A stretch of DNA of 53,647 bases, taken from an uncultured Roseovarius sp. (GTDB lineage Bacteria > Pseudomonadota > Alphaproteobacteria > Rhodobacterales > Rhodobacteraceae). Positions within the stretch are counted from its first letter, which is position 1, and the number at the start of each line of letters is the position of its first letter. Below are positions 18,299 through 28,083 of this stretch, one piece after another. The position numbers and the translations under genes are program-made. The stretch lies in contig NZ_CAJXIP010000004.1 of the NCBI RefSeq assembly GCF_913054395.1, positions 1 through 53,647 on the forward strand. Direction: 5' to 3'. The notes under the pieces were generated by a model. It worked only from the letters and a program-made list of their open reading frames with translations. It was not told where the DNA came from and did no database searches.

Positions 18299-18585
18299 TC
18301 GACCTGCACGCCGTTCCCCTGTCGCTGAGCCTGCCGATCTGCTTTGCCGTCGGCCTGTTGCTCGGGCTCGCATATTTCAGCGCCTTGCGCCGGACAACGG
18401 AGCTGATCCTCGGCGGGGGCCCCCCCCTTCTTGCGGCTGTTCTCACATTGGGCCGGTTCGCCGGTCTCGGTGCCGGCTTTTATCTTGCCGTCCTGGCGGG
18501 GGGCTTTGCACTTTTGACCGCACTGGGCGGTGTTTTGCTTGCCAGGCGGCTGATGCTTGGCAAAACGGAAGGGGGCCGCGCATGA
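18295..18585 (+). CDS. atpR: N-type ATPase accessory membrane protein AtpR
   Basis: A 96-residue protein with three predicted membrane helices (about 8-28, 38-60 and 62-85). AtpR is specific to N-ATPase operons; its function is not settled, with assembly of the AtpE ring proposed. Charged residues ALRRTTE and LGRFAG lie near membrane segments. The ATG at 18295 is chosen because it forms an ATGA overlap with atpQ; ATG 18280 (MDELT) is an alternative. Confidence 0.82.
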   Translation: MIDLHAVPLSLSLPICFAVGLLLGLAYFSALRRTTELILGGGPPLLAAVLTLGRFAGLGAGFYLAVLAGGFALLTALGGVLLARRLMLGKTEGGRA

Positions 18586-19295
18586 ATTCTCCACTGGAAT
18601 CCGCCATACTGTTTCAACTGGGGCCGGTTGCGATCACCGAAGCGATAGTCACCACCTGGGCGATCATGACGGTGCTGGCGACGGCTGCGGTCCTGCTGAC
18701 CCGTCAACTTGAGCTTCGCCCGACGCGGCGCCAGGCTGCGCTCGAACTTGTGGTGAGCATGCTCGACACACAGATAGCCGAGACCAGCGGCGCGGATCCG
18801 GCGCCCTACCGCGGCTTCATCGGCACGCTGTTCCTGTTCATCCTGATGGCGAACTGGTCCTCGCTGGTGCCGGGCGTCGAGCCACCCACAGCACATCTGG
18901 AAACCGACGCCGCCCTCGCCGCACTGGTCTTTCTGTCGATCGTCTGGTTCGGTGTGCGCCGGGGCGGGGTCGGTGGCTATCTCAGGACCTTCGCGGCCCC
19001 CAACCCGGTGATGATCCCGCTCAACATGATGCAAAGCCTGACGCGGGTGTTTTCCATGTTCGTGCGCCTTTTCGGCAACGTGATGAGCGGCGTTTTTGTC
19101 ATCGGCATCGTCGCCTCACTGGCCGGGCTTCTGGTTCCTGTCCCGCTCATGGCGCTCGACCTTCTGACCGGACTGGTTCAGGCCTATATCTTTGCGGTTC
19201 TGGCAATGGTCTTCATCTCGTCCACCATCCAGGACCGCAGGGCCGGATCACCGGATGCGGACCCCTCCCCTTCCCCAACTCAAAAGGATACCTGA
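18582..19295 (+). CDS. atpB: N-type ATPase subunit a
   Basis: Ion-channel stator subunit of 237 aa with about five hydrophobic segments. The essential helix with the rotor-facing arginine is visible as LTRVFSMFVRLFGNVMSG (about residues 150-167, arginine in FVRLFGN). The C-terminal helix LLTGLVQAYIFAVLAMVFIS is also typical. ATGA overlap with atpR and a one-base overlap (TGATG) with atpE. Confidence 0.92.
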   Translation: MNSPLESAILFQLGPVAITEAIVTTWAIMTVLATAAVLLTRQLELRPTRRQAALELVVSMLDTQIAETSGADPAPYRGFIGTLFLFILMANWSSLVPGVEPPTAHLETDAALAALVFLSIVWFGVRRGGVGGYLRTFAAPNPVMIPLNMMQSLTRVFSMFVRLFGNVMSGVFVIGIVASLAGLLVPVPLMALDLLTGLVQAYIFAVLAMVFISSTIQDRRAGSPDADPSPSPTQKDT

Positions 19296-19540
19296 TGGAC
19301 TATCTCAGTTTGGCCAGCATTATCTCGGCCGCCTTCGCCGTGTCATTTGGCGCCCTTGGCCCGGCGCTGTCCGAAGGCCGAGCCGTCGCCGCCGCGATGG
19401 ACGCAATCGCACGACAGCCCGAAGCGGCAAACACGATCTCGCGCACGCTGTTTGTCGGCCTCGCGATGATCGAAACGACCGCGATCTACTGTCTGGTGAT
19501 CGCGCTCTTGCTGCTTTTTGCCAATCCGTTGCTGGCCTGA
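19295..19540 (+). CDS. atpE: N-type ATPase rotor subunit c with two-carboxylate site
   Basis: Rotor-ring hairpin protein of 81 aa, two membrane helices joined by the polar loop RQPEA (40-44). The ion-binding region contains Glu27 in helix 1 (GPALSEGRA, where sodium-type c subunits have glutamine) and Glu60 in helix 2 within METTAIY-like IETTAIY (Thr61, Thr62, Tyr65). So sodium-type hydroxyl ligands coexist with a second carboxylate, the pattern of N-type rings. From memory, the N-type ring of Burkholderia pseudomallei was reported as large (17 subunits) and proton-preferring because of two carboxylates. AAAAGGA precedes the start. Confidence 0.93.
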   Translation: MDYLSLASIISAAFAVSFGALGPALSEGRAVAAAMDAIARQPEAANTISRTLFVGLAMIETTAIYCLVIALLLLFANPLLA

Positions 19541-19544
19541 TCCG

Positions 19545-20279
19545 ATGACAATCGACGTCTGGGGGCTCGGATTGCAGGCGATCAACGTCCTGATCCTCGT
19601 GTGGCTTTTGTCGCGCCTGTTCTGGCGGCCTGTCGCCGCCGCAATCGCCAGACGTCAGGACACGGCAAATGCGGTCATCGCGACGGCCGAGGCGACACAG
19701 GCCAGGGCCGATGCAGCACTGGCCGAGGCAATGCAGGCCCGCGCAGGCATCGCATCTGAGCGCAGTGCGACACTTGACGACGCCAGAACAGAGGCCGAGG
19801 CACGGGCAAGGGCGATCCTCACTGCGGCCCGCGGCGAAGCCGACGCAATGATGAAAGCCGCCACGACTGCCATGGAACGCGATGCCGAGATCGCGCGCAA
19901 AGCCAATGCAGCGCGGGCGTCCGAACTGTCACTGAAGATTGCGGCGCGGCTTCTGGAACGGATGAACGGCCCCGCGGCACAATCCGCCTTTCTGTCCCAA
20001 CTCATCACGGCCATCGAACAGATGCCTGCCGCTGACCGCGCAGCACTGGCCGATGGGGCGAATGGCCTAGAAGTTGTCACCCCCGGCAATACCGATGCCG
20101 ACCACGAGAAGATCGAAAAGGCGATACAGACGGCCCTTGGCGGCACACCAAAGCTGCGCTTCGTCACCGATCCCGGCCTGATCGCCGGGATTGAACTGCG
20201 CAGCCCGCATTTTGTTCTCCACAACAGCTGGCAGGCGGATCTGGCGCAGATCAGGAAAGCGGTGACAGATGGCCAATGA
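19545..20279 (+). CDS. atpF: N-type ATPase subunit b, apparently with a delta-like C-terminal part
   Basis: Peripheral-stalk subunit of 244 aa. One N-terminal membrane helix ([16 protein letters not shown], about residues 10-26) leads into a long alanine-rich coiled coil (about 30-140). The C-terminal quarter, around [56 protein letters not shown], resembles the C-terminal domain of subunit delta (OSCP), which ends in a 'dpsLiGGi...' motif. No separate atpH is present in the operon, so this subunit probably carries the delta function. Its last 11 bases overlap atpA. Confidence 0.88.
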   Translation: MTIDVWGLGLQAINVLILVWLLSRLFWRPVAAAIARRQDTANAVIATAEATQARADAALAEAMQARAGIASERSATLDDARTEAEARARAILTAARGEADAMMKAATTAMERDAEIARKANAARASELSLKIAARLLERMNGPAAQSAFLSQLITAIEQMPAADRAALADGANGLEVVTPGNTDADHEKIEKAIQTALGGTPKLRFVTDPGLIAGIELRSPHFVLHNSWQADLAQIRKAVTDGQ

Positions 20280-21822
20280 GACTCCTGATTGGGTCGGCGC
20301 GGCGCATGTCGCGCTGAACAAGGCGGTTCTGGGACCGCGCACCGAACACCGGGGCCGGGTCGAAGAGATCGGCGACGGCGTTGCGATGATCTCGGGGCTG
20401 CGCAATGTGTGCCTTGACGAAGTGCTGCGATTTGAAGGCGGGCAGGTCGGCTTTGCCCGCGTGCTTGACCCCGATATGATCGGCTGCGTCTTTCTGGATG
20501 CCGCCACCGATGTCGAGGCCGGCGATGCGGTCTTTGGCACCGGAGAGGTCGTGAGCGTTCCCGTCGGCGAGCGGCTCCTTGGGCGGATCGTCGACCCGCT
20601 TGGCCGACCGCTCGACGGCAGGGGGGCGATCAAAACCGGGCCGCACATGCCGATAGAGCAACCCGCCCCCTCCATCACCGAGCGCGATCTCGTGACCGAT
20701 CCGGTTCAGACCGGGATCGTCGTGGTGGACACGCTTTTCGCGCTTGGCCGTGGCCAGCGGGAATTGATCGTCGGCGACCACTCGACCGGCAAGACCACCC
20801 TGGCGATAGACACGATGATCGCGCAGGCGCAGAGCGACATGATCTGCATCTATGTCGCTATCGGGCAGAAAACATCCAGCGTCCGCCGCGCAATCGACGC
20901 GCTTCAGTCGCTGGGAAACTTTGCGCGCTGCATCGTCATCGTTGCCGGGTCCGCCGAAGCGCCGGGATTGCAGTGGATCGCGCCCTATGCGGGCATGACC
21001 ATGGCCGAATATTTCCGCGATAAGGGCCAACATGTGCTGATCGTGATCGACGACCTTTCCAAGCATGCGGCCACCCACCGCGAAATCGCTCTGCTGACCC
21101 GCCAGTCGCCCGGACGAGAGGCCTATCCCGGCGATGTCTTCTATGTTCATGCCCGCCTGCTGGAGCGCGCCGCCAAGCTGTCACAGGCACGTGGCGGCGG
21201 CTCGCTGACCGCCCTGCCGATTGCCGAAACGGTGTCGGGCAACCTGTCGGCCTATATCCCGACCAACCTGATCTCTATCACCGACGGGCAGATCGTGCTC
21301 GACTCTGCGTTGTTCCATCAGGGTCAGAAACCGGCTGTGGATATCGGCCTTAGCGTCAGCCGCGTCGGTGGCAAGACGCAGGCCCCCGTGTTGCGCAAGG
21401 CCGCAGGCTCGCTCCGGCTCGACTATGCGCAGTTTCTCGAACTGGAGGTCTTTACCCGGTTCGGCGGCATGCCCGACAGCCACGTGCGCGAACAGCTGAC
21501 CCGCGGCGCCCGGATCAGACAGGCCCTGCGTCAGCCGCAGCATATGCCATACCGTCTGGCGGATGAGATCGCGCTTATGCTGGCGGTACAGAACGGATTG
21601 CTCGACCCCTTGCCGCTGGCTGCGGTTGCGCGTTTCCGCACCGCACTGCCAGGCGCTCTGGACAATGACGCAGCCGACGCGCTCCGCCGCCTTGCCGAGA
21701 CCGGAAAGCTTGATGAAACGGGCCGCGCCGCGCTTATGAAAACGCTCACCCGTCTCGCCGGCTCGCTCGCAGGCGACACCGGCGGGGCGAACGCACCCCC
21801 TGAAGGGGAAACCGGCCCATGA
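20269..21822 (+). CDS. atpA: N-type ATPase alpha subunit
   Basis: Non-catalytic nucleotide-binding subunit of 517 aa. Walker A is [13 protein letters not shown] (about 166-178), Walker [13 protein letters not shown], and the alpha-specific [11 protein letters not shown] is intact. Length is normal. It overlaps the atpF end by 11 bases and atpG by four (ATGA). Confidence 0.93.
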   Translation: MANETPDWVGAAHVALNKAVLGPRTEHRGRVEEIGDGVAMISGLRNVCLDEVLRFEGGQVGFARVLDPDMIGCVFLDAATDVEAGDAVFGTGEVVSVPVGERLLGRIVDPLGRPLDGRGAIKTGPHMPIEQPAPSITERDLVTDPVQTGIVVVDTLFALGRGQRELIVGDHSTGKTTLAIDTMIAQAQSDMICIYVAIGQKTSSVRRAIDALQSLGNFARCIVIVAGSAEAPGLQWIAPYAGMTMAEYFRDKGQHVLIVIDDLSKHAATHREIALLTRQSPGREAYPGDVFYVHARLLERAAKLSQARGGGSLTALPIAETVSGNLSAYIPTNLISITDGQIVLDSALFHQGQKPAVDIGLSVSRVGGKTQAPVLRKAAGSLRLDYAQFLELEVFTRFGGMPDSHVREQLTRGARIRQALRQPQHMPYRLADEIALMLAVQNGLLDPLPLAAVARFRTALPGALDNDAADALRRLAETGKLDETGRAALMKTLTRLAGSLAGDTGGANAPPEGETGP

Positions 21823-22667
21823 CCGAACGGCTGGCAGATATCAGCGCCCGGATCGACGGCATCCGCCAGTTGGGGGCGGTGGTGAATGCCATGAAAGGCA
21901 TCGCCGGCGCCCGAGCCCAACAGGCCCGCGCACAGGCCTTTGCCGTCGACAGCTATGCCGCGACCATCGCGGCAGCCATGTCGCGGGTTCTCGCCCGCGA
22001 AAAGACACCCCCCGGCACCGCGGCCAAAAGCGGGGATGATCGGCCGGGCCTTCTGGTCTTTTGTGCCGAGCACGGGTTCGCAGGCGCCTTCAGCGAGCGC
22101 GTGCTTGACAGTATCGGTGCGCGGGACGATCCGGCCTACCTGTTCCTCATCGGTAACCGTGGGCTGTCGATCGCCACCGCCCGCGGGCTGAAACCGCATT
22201 GGACGGCGCCCCTGCCCTCGCACACGCCCCGCATTCCCAGATTGGCCAATCAGATCACCACGGCCATTTATCGCGCGGTTGCAGAAGGGCGCATCGACTG
22301 CCTTGACGTTGTGTTCACCGGCTGGAAATCGGCCCGCCCTGCCCTAGTCAGGCAGCGCCTGTTTCCGATAGATTTGGCCGATCTTCCCAAGACCACGGCA
22401 GAGCGCCCGTTGACCCAATTGCCCGACGACACCCTGATCGCGTCGTTGGGGCAGGATTACTTCAATGCGCAGGTCTGCAAGGCAGCGCTTCATGCCTTTG
22501 CGTCTGAAAACGAAGCAAGGATGGAAGCGATGTCCTCCGCAGGCAGCGAGATCGCGCGCGAACTCGAAACGTTTCAGGCCACGCTCAGCCGGGTACGCCA
22601 AGAGGCCATCACGGCAGAGATCATCGAGCTAGGCACCGGCGCGGCCGCGAGACGCGGCAAGCGGTGA
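21819..22667 (+). CDS. atpG: N-type ATPase gamma subunit
   Basis: Central rotor shaft of 282 aa. The N-terminal helix [29 protein letters not shown] and the C-terminal helix [50 protein letters not shown] match the coiled-coil pair of gamma subunits. The sequence between diverges from housekeeping gamma, as usual for N-type enzymes. Last gene of the atpDCQRBEFAG block; 134 bases separate it from the decarboxylase. Confidence 0.9.
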   Translation: MTERLADISARIDGIRQLGAVVNAMKGIAGARAQQARAQAFAVDSYAATIAAAMSRVLAREKTPPGTAAKSGDDRPGLLVFCAEHGFAGAFSERVLDSIGARDDPAYLFLIGNRGLSIATARGLKPHWTAPLPSHTPRIPRLANQITTAIYRAVAEGRIDCLDVVFTGWKSARPALVRQRLFPIDLADLPKTTAERPLTQLPDDTLIASLGQDYFNAQVCKAALHAFASENEARMEAMSSAGSEIARELETFQATLSRVRQEAITAEIIELGTGAAARRGKR

Positions 22668-22801
22668 TGCGGCAGGGCTTGACTGTGACCGGATCAAAGG
22701 AAACAAACGGATTCCAGACCGAAACGGCCCGGATTCCCGGACTGACTCGGTTACGGACTGCGCGTCGGCCCCATCTGCTGGTCTCCTGAAAGGAGAGTTT
22801 C

Positions 22802-25093
22802 ATGAAATTCCACTTCCCCATCGTTATCATCGACGAAGATTTCCGCTCTGAAAATTCTTCGGGCCTTGGCATCCGCGCCATGGCGCAGGCCATCGAGAAC
22901 GAGGGATTCGAGGTATTGGGCGTCACAAGCTATGGCGACCTCACGCAATTCGCACAACAGCAATCGCGTGCAAGTGCCTTTGTCCTGTCGATTGACGACG
23001 AGGAATTCAGCCCCGGCCCGGACATTGACCCGGTGATCACCAACCTGCGCAACTTTGTCGAAGAGGTCCGCCGCAAGAATGCCGAGGTGCCGATCTATGT
23101 CTACGGCGAAACCAAGACCAGCCGCCATTTGCCCAATGACATCCTGCGCGAATTGCACGGCTTCATCCACATGTTCGAGGACACGCCCGAATTCGTCGCC
23201 CGCCACATCATCCGCGAGGCCAAGCTTTATCTGGAAGGCATTCAGCCGCCGTTTTTCAAGGCGCTGCTCGACTATGCCGAAGATGGTTCCTATTCGTGGC
23301 ATTGCCCCGGACATTCCGGCGGCGTGGCCTTCCTGAAAAGCCCCGTCGGGCAGATGTATCACCAGTTTTACGGCGAGAACATGCTGCGCGCCGATGTCTG
23401 CAACTCGGTCGAAGAACTGGGCCAGCTGCTTGACCATGACGGTGCCATCGGCGCCTCCGAGCGGAATGCCGCGCGCATCTTCAACGCCGATCATTGCTTT
23501 TTCGTCACCAACGGCACCAGCACCAGCAACAAGATGGTCTGGCATCACACGGTGGCGCCGGGCGACGTGGTGGTGGTCGATCGCAACTGTCACAAGTCGA
23601 TCCTGCACAGCATCATCATGACCGGTGCGATTCCCGTCTTCCTCCGACCCACGCGCAATCATTTCGGCATCATCGGCCCGATTCCGCGAAGCGAATTCGA
23701 GATCGACTCGATCAAGGCCAAGATCCGCGCCAATCCGCTTTTGGCCGGTGTCGATGCCGATACCGTCCAGCCGCGCATCATGACCCTCACGCAGTCCACC
23801 TATGACGGCGTGCTCTACAACACTGAGACGATCAAGGAGGTGCTCGACGGCTATGTCGACAACCTCCACTTCGACGAGGCCTGGCTGCCGCACGCCGCGT
23901 TTCACCCGTTCTATGGCGATTTCCACGCCATGGGGAACAACCGCGAGCGCCCGGTGCATTCGGTGACCTATGTCACCCAGTCGATCCACAAACTTCTGGC
24001 CGGGATAAGTCAGGCAAGCCACGTGCTTGTGCAGGACAGCCAGGAAACACCGCTTGACCGCCACCTCTTCAACGAATCCTACCTGATGCACACCAGCACC
24101 AGCCCGCAATACAGCATCATCGCAAGCTGTGACGTGGCCGCCGCGATGATGGAACCGCCCGCAGGTACGGCGCTTGTCGAGGAAAGTATCGCCGAAGCGC
24201 TCGATTTCCGGCGCGCCATGCAAAAGGTGGATGCGGAATTCGGTGAAGGCGACTGGTGGTTTCAGGTCTGGGGCCCCGATGTGCTTGACGATGAGGGCAT
24301 CGGCGAGGCCGAAGACTGGGTTCTGAAAAAGACCGATGCCGATGGCGTACAGCCCTCGGACGGCGAAGAGTCATGGCATGACTTCGGCGAGATGGCGCCG
24401 GGCTTTAACATGCTCGACCCGATCAAGGCGACGATCATCACCCCCGGCCTCAATCTTGACGGGCGCTTTGAAAAGACCGGCATTCCGGCCTCTATCGTGA
24501 CCAAATACCTGGCCGAGCACGGCGTCGTCGTCGAAAAGACCGGCCTCTACAGCTTTTTCGTCATGTTCACCATCGGCATCACCAAGGGCCGCTGGAACAC
24601 CCTTTTGACCGCCTTGCAGCAGTTCAAGGACGATTACGACAAGAACCAGCCGATGTGGCGTGCGATGCCCGAGTTTTGCGCCAAGCAGCCGCGCTATGAA
24701 AGCATGGGGCTTCAGGATCTGTGCCAGCATGTCCACAGCCTTTATGCCAAGTACGATGTGGCGATCCTGTCCACCGATATGTACCTGAGTGATCTGACGC
24801 CGGCGATGAACCCGAGCGAGGCGTTTTCGCATATCGCGCGCCGGACCACACAGCGCGTGCCGATCGACGATCTTGAAGGGCGCATCACCACCAGCCTTGT
24901 CACCCCTTATCCGCCGGGCATCCCCCTGTTGATTCCCGGTGAGGTGTTCAACAGGAAAATCGTGACATATCTGAAATTCAATCGCGAGTTCGGTCGCGAA
25001 TGTCCGGGCTTCGAGACCGATATCCACGGTCTTGTACAGGAGGTCGGGAATGACGGTGTCGTGCACTATTTCGCCGACTGCGTTGCGATCTGA
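22802..25093 (+). CDS. Orn/Lys/Arg decarboxylase, inducible (AdiA-like) class
   Basis: PLP-dependent decarboxylase of 763 aa, the full length of the E. coli inducible arginine and lysine decarboxylases. An N-terminal receiver-like wing domain (about 1-140) precedes the catalytic core: YSWHCPGHSGGVAFLKSPVGQMYHQFYGENMLRAD, VVVVDRNCHKSILHSIIMTGA, LHFDEAWL and the Schiff-base lysine Lys397 in SIHKLLAGISQ. The C-terminus has RITTSLVTPYPPGIPLLIPGE. Sequence follows AdiA more closely than LdcC by memory, but substrate choice among arginine, lysine and ornithine is not certain. AAGGAG precedes the ATG. Likely roles are acid or energy stress via proton-consuming decarboxylation, or polyamine supply; its position after the N-ATPase operon suggests the former in low-energy conditions (inference). 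Confidence 0.9.
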   Translation: MKFHFPIVIIDEDFRSENSSGLGIRAMAQAIENEGFEVLGVTSYGDLTQFAQQQSRASAFVLSIDDEEFSPGPDIDPVITNLRNFVEEVRRKNAEVPIYVYGETKTSRHLPNDILRELHGFIHMFEDTPEFVARHIIREAKLYLEGIQPPFFKALLDYAEDGSYSWHCPGHSGGVAFLKSPVGQMYHQFYGENMLRADVCNSVEELGQLLDHDGAIGASERNAARIFNADHCFFVTNGTSTSNKMVWHHTVAPGDVVVVDRNCHKSILHSIIMTGAIPVFLRPTRNHFGIIGPIPRSEFEIDSIKAKIRANPLLAGVDADTVQPRIMTLTQSTYDGVLYNTETIKEVLDGYVDNLHFDEAWLPHAAFHPFYGDFHAMGNNRERPVHSVTYVTQSIHKLLAGISQASHVLVQDSQETPLDRHLFNESYLMHTSTSPQYSIIASCDVAAAMMEPPAGTALVEESIAEALDFRRAMQKVDAEFGEGDWWFQVWGPDVLDDEGIGEAEDWVLKKTDADGVQPSDGEESWHDFGEMAPGFNMLDPIKATIITPGLNLDGRFEKTGIPASIVTKYLAEHGVVVEKTGLYSFFVMFTIGITKGRWNTLLTALQQFKDDYDKNQPMWRAMPEFCAKQPRYESMGLQDLCQHVHSLYAKYDVAILSTDMYLSDLTPAMNPSEAFSHIARRTTQRVPIDDLEGRITTSLVTPYPPGIPLLIPGEVFNRKIVTYLKFNREFGRECPGFETDIHGLVQEVGNDGVVHYFADCVAI

Positions 25094-25147
25094 TCTGATT
25101 TGACGGCATGAGGGCGGAGTTGTCCTGATCCGGCGCCATGCCAGCGC

Positions 25148-25174
25148 CAAGGCCCGTGTAGCCGCCGGGCCTTG
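25148..25174 (+). terminator. Hairpin after decarboxylase gene
   Basis: Nine-base arms CAAGGCCCG (25148-25156) and CGGGCCTTG (25166-25174) around a nine-base loop, 55 bases past the stop codon. No T-run follows, so it may be a weak terminator or pause hairpin. Confidence 0.5.
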
Positions 25175-25195
25175 ACGCCAAGGCGCGCGTGGAAA

Positions 25196-25236
25196 TTGAG
25201 GGAAGTCAATTCCGTAGTCGATCAAACTGGTAGGTT
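25196..25236 (+). promoter_or_regulatory. FNR-like promoter for the M50 protease and perhaps the downstream kinase
   Basis: Box TTGAG-GGAA-GTCAA (25196-25209, one mismatch) followed after 21 bases by -10-like TAGGTT (25231-25236); predicted leader about 19 bases. It is placed immediately downstream of the decarboxylase hairpin. Confidence 0.45.
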
Positions 25237-25261
25237 TCCAGAAAAATGATCGAAGTGCGCC

Positions 25262-26425
25262 ATGTTCTCACGTGCCGTCAAAATTTTCACCCTGCAAGGC
25301 TTTGACATCAGGCTTGACCCAAGCTGGCTGTTGATTGCGACCCTCATCACCTGGACCCTGTCCCGGCAGTATTTTCCGCAGGTTGTCGAAGGCCAGCCGG
25401 AAACCACGTATCTCCTGATGGCGCTGTTTGCGATGTTGGCTTTTTTCGGCTCGCTGATCCTGCATGAGCTCGCCCATTCCGTTGTCGCGCGGTTTTACGG
25501 GGTCAAGATCAAGAGCATCACCCTGTTTCTGTTTGGCGGCGTGGCCGAGCTGGAAGCCGAGCCGGAGGAGGCCAGCGTAGAGTTCTGGGTCGCCCTGGCC
25601 GGGCCGGCAATGAGCGTGGCGCTTGCAGCGATGTTCTGGTTTCTGGCCAGAGTCGGCCAGTTCGCCGGGCTTGGGGCGCCGATCACCGAAGTGCTGTCCT
25701 ACCTGGGGCTGATCAACCTGGTCCTTGCCCTCTTCAACCTCGTCCCCGCCTTTCCCCTTGATGGGGGCCGCGTGTTGCGGGCCTATTTATGGCACCGCAG
25801 CGGCGACGTCCTTTCCGCGACCAAAATCGCCGCCAATTCCGGCAGCACGTTTGCCTATGTGCTGATGGCGCTTGGGCTTTTGCTCTTGTTCGGCGGGCAA
25901 ACCGCCAGCGGGCTCTGGCAAATTTTCATTGGCATATTCCTGCTACTGGCCGCGCGCTCAGGCTATGAGCAGCAGTTGATGAAAACCTCTCTCAGGGGAA
26001 AGACCGTACAAAGCCTGATGAGCAAGAACCCGGTGACCTGCCATCCGGACATAACGCTTTCGATGCTGGTAAACCGGATCATGCTGGTGCAGCGCAGCAG
26101 TTTCGTGCCGGTTGTGGAAGACGGTGTTCTTCTGGGGCTTGTGGACAGCCATGTTCTAAGCCTGATTGATCAGGAAAACTGGTCCAATACGAAAGTGGGC
26201 GATGTGTTCATTGCCACCGATACGAACAACTGCGTTCCGCCGGACATGCCGGTTCAGGACCTGCTGAACCGGATCACGGCAACAGGTCAGCGAAAGTACC
26301 TGGTCGCCGTCGGTCACACTTTGCTCGGGGTTGTGACGCTGTCCGATCTGCTGGGCTATATCAACCTGTTCAACACGTTGCATACGAAGGAAAGGACCAT
26401 ATGGCCCAATGCGCGGTCCGGTTGA
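25262..26425 (+). CDS. Site-2-type (M50) membrane metalloprotease with CBS domains
   Basis: Integral-membrane zinc protease of 387 aa. The metal site is HELAH (His68, Glu69, His72) inside LILHELAHSVVARFYG, with the third ligand in FPLDGGRV (Asp167). About six membrane segments occupy residues 10-225. Two CBS motifs follow: VQSLMSKNPVTCHPDITLSMLVN and VGDVFIATDTNNCVPPDMPVQDLLN (about 250-375), which in this subclass may bind adenine nucleotides and tune activity. The ATG at 25262 has only a weak ribosome site. Typical length for the M50-CBS family. Substrate unknown. The downstream kinase starts 125 bases later and might be co-transcribed. Confidence 0.9.
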   Translation: MFSRAVKIFTLQGFDIRLDPSWLLIATLITWTLSRQYFPQVVEGQPETTYLLMALFAMLAFFGSLILHELAHSVVARFYGVKIKSITLFLFGGVAELEAEPEEASVEFWVALAGPAMSVALAAMFWFLARVGQFAGLGAPITEVLSYLGLINLVLALFNLVPAFPLDGGRVLRAYLWHRSGDVLSATKIAANSGSTFAYVLMALGLLLLFGGQTASGLWQIFIGIFLLLAARSGYEQQLMKTSLRGKTVQSLMSKNPVTCHPDITLSMLVNRIMLVQRSSFVPVVEDGVLLGLVDSHVLSLIDQENWSNTKVGDVFIATDTNNCVPPDMPVQDLLNRITATGQRKYLVAVGHTLLGVVTLSDLLGYINLFNTLHTKERTIWPNARSG

Positions 26426-26550
26426 GCGACACCCGAAAGTCACGCGACCAGACCGTGTATAAACTTCACGATTAAAGGAGCGCTCCGAAATCCGCTTGAA
26501 GTTCAACGTCGACACTTGGCAGATTTGTCCGGGTACGAGGAAACAGCCAG

Positions 26551-28083
26551 ATGACAGGTGCAACAGATACGGCTCTTTTGACTGCGATCATGCAGGCCGC
26601 TGTTGATGCGATCATCATATCTGACGGCGGGGGCACCATCCTGCGCGCCAGCGCCGCCGCGGACCGCCTGTTCGACTATGAGGACGGGCAGTTGATCGGC
26701 CAGAGCATCAACACTCTGATGACGCACGACCACGCCGACACACATGACGGGTTCATGACCCACTATCTGAACACCGGCGAAAAAAGCGTCATCGACATCA
26801 GGCGTGACATCGAGGGGCGGCGCAGGACCGGCGACATCTTCCCGCTGCATGTGTCGGTGGGGCACACCAGGATCGGCGGCGAGGATCTTTTTGTTGCCAC
26901 ACTGCACGACCTGACACAAAGCCATGCCAGCGAAGACGCGCTGACGCGCACACAGCGTCTGGATGCGGTTGGCCAGATGACGGGCGGGATCGCTCACGAC
27001 TTCAACAATCTTCTGACCGTCATAATCGGCAACCTCGAACTTCTGGGGCTGCGCTGCACCGATGAAAAAACCCGCGAATTCGTGGAGGATGCGCAGGATG
27101 CGGCGGAACTTGGGGCCGATCTTATTTCGCGGCTCAAGGTATTCGCGCGCAAGGGCGACCTGAAACCGGTTGCCACAGATCTGCGCGAGGTGTGCAATGC
27201 CACGATTTCGCTTTTGAAGACCACGCTTGGCGGCAACTATGCGATCACAACCGACTTTGATGATAACACCGACACGATCCTGGTCGATCAATCGCAATTG
27301 CAATCGGCCATAGTCAATCTGGTGATGAACGCGGTTGACGCGATGCACGGCTCGGGCGAACTTGCCTTTTCGATCTCGAATGTGGTCATTGACGACGCCT
27401 ATATCGCACAGGAACTCGACATCAGCCCCGGCGCCTATGTCCGCCTGTCCGTCAGCGACACCGGCGACGGCATGGACCGCGAGGCGCAGCGCCGCGCCTT
27501 CGAGCCTTTCTTTTCCACCAAGGCGGATGGCGGCACCGGTCTTGGCCTTGCTATGGTGCACGGCTTCCTGCGTCAGTCCGGCGGCCATATCACGCTTTAC
27601 AGCGAACCCGGAATTGGCACCAGCTTCGGGCTGTATTTCCCGGCCCGTGATACCATGACTGCGGCCCGCCCCCCCACCGTACCGACCGACGCGCGCACGC
27701 AACGCTGGCTTGAACGGCAGATCCTGATTGTCGAGGACGACCCGCAGGTTCTGAAGCTGTCGCTCAAACGGATACGCGATCTGGGCTTGCAGACACATCA
27801 GGCCACGAGCGCCGATCAGGCCTATGCCCTGTTACAGGCCGGGCTGAAGGTCGACGTCGTTTTCACCGATATCGTGATGCCGGGAAAGATGAGCGGATAC
27901 GATCTTGCGGCGAAGATCAAAGCGGAATTCCCGACCGTCAAGCTTTTGATCACCTCTGGCTATACCAGCGATATCATCAGCGCAAAACTGCCGCACGATG
28001 TAAGTTTCGACGTCCTGCACAAGCCTTATCGTCAGGCCGATCTCGTATCGAGATTGGCCGCGCTGCTGGCCGATGAATCCTGA
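26551..28083 (+). CDS. PAS hybrid histidine kinase with FixL-like heme-pocket residues
   Basis: Soluble sensor kinase of 510 aa with no membrane segment. PAS domain at about 10-125: DTHDGF contains His65 and IDIRRDI contains Arg85, exactly 20 residues apart as are the proximal heme histidine and the oxygen-contacting arginine of FixL. HisKA follows with GGIAHDFNNLLTVIIGNLELL (phosphoacceptor His about 150), then HATPase (NLVMNAVDAM, DTGDGM, GGTGLGLAMV) and a C-terminal receiver (VEDDP, FTDIVMPG, HKPY). Its PAS-HisKA block closely resembles that of the kinase at 11306-15781. The gene runs convergently into the response regulator and overlaps its end by 52 bases. Heme binding is inferred from residues only; similar PAS domains without heme exist. 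Confidence 0.88.
   Translation: MTGATDTALLTAIMQAAVDAIIISDGGGTILRASAAADRLFDYEDGQLIGQSINTLMTHDHADTHDGFMTHYLNTGEKSVIDIRRDIEGRRRTGDIFPLHVSVGHTRIGGEDLFVATLHDLTQSHASEDALTRTQRLDAVGQMTGGIAHDFNNLLTVIIGNLELLGLRCTDEKTREFVEDAQDAAELGADLISRLKVFARKGDLKPVATDLREVCNATISLLKTTLGGNYAITTDFDDNTDTILVDQSQLQSAIVNLVMNAVDAMHGSGELAFSISNVVIDDAYIAQELDISPGAYVRLSVSDTGDGMDREAQRRAFEPFFSTKADGGTGLGLAMVHGFLRQSGGHITLYSEPGIGTSFGLYFPARDTMTAARPPTVPTDARTQRWLERQILIVEDDPQVLKLSLKRIRDLGLQTHQATSADQAYALLQAGLKVDVVFTDIVMPGKMSGYDLAAKIKAEFPTVKLLITSGYTSDIISAKLPHDVSFDVLHKPYRQADLVSRLAALLADES

Noticed and set aside
22689..22709. TTGAC and GATCAA half-sites before the decarboxylase
   Set aside because: Half-sites are too far apart, and shifting the frame gives TGTGA-N4-ATCAA, which matches only one half; the gene may instead be read from the ATPase promoter.
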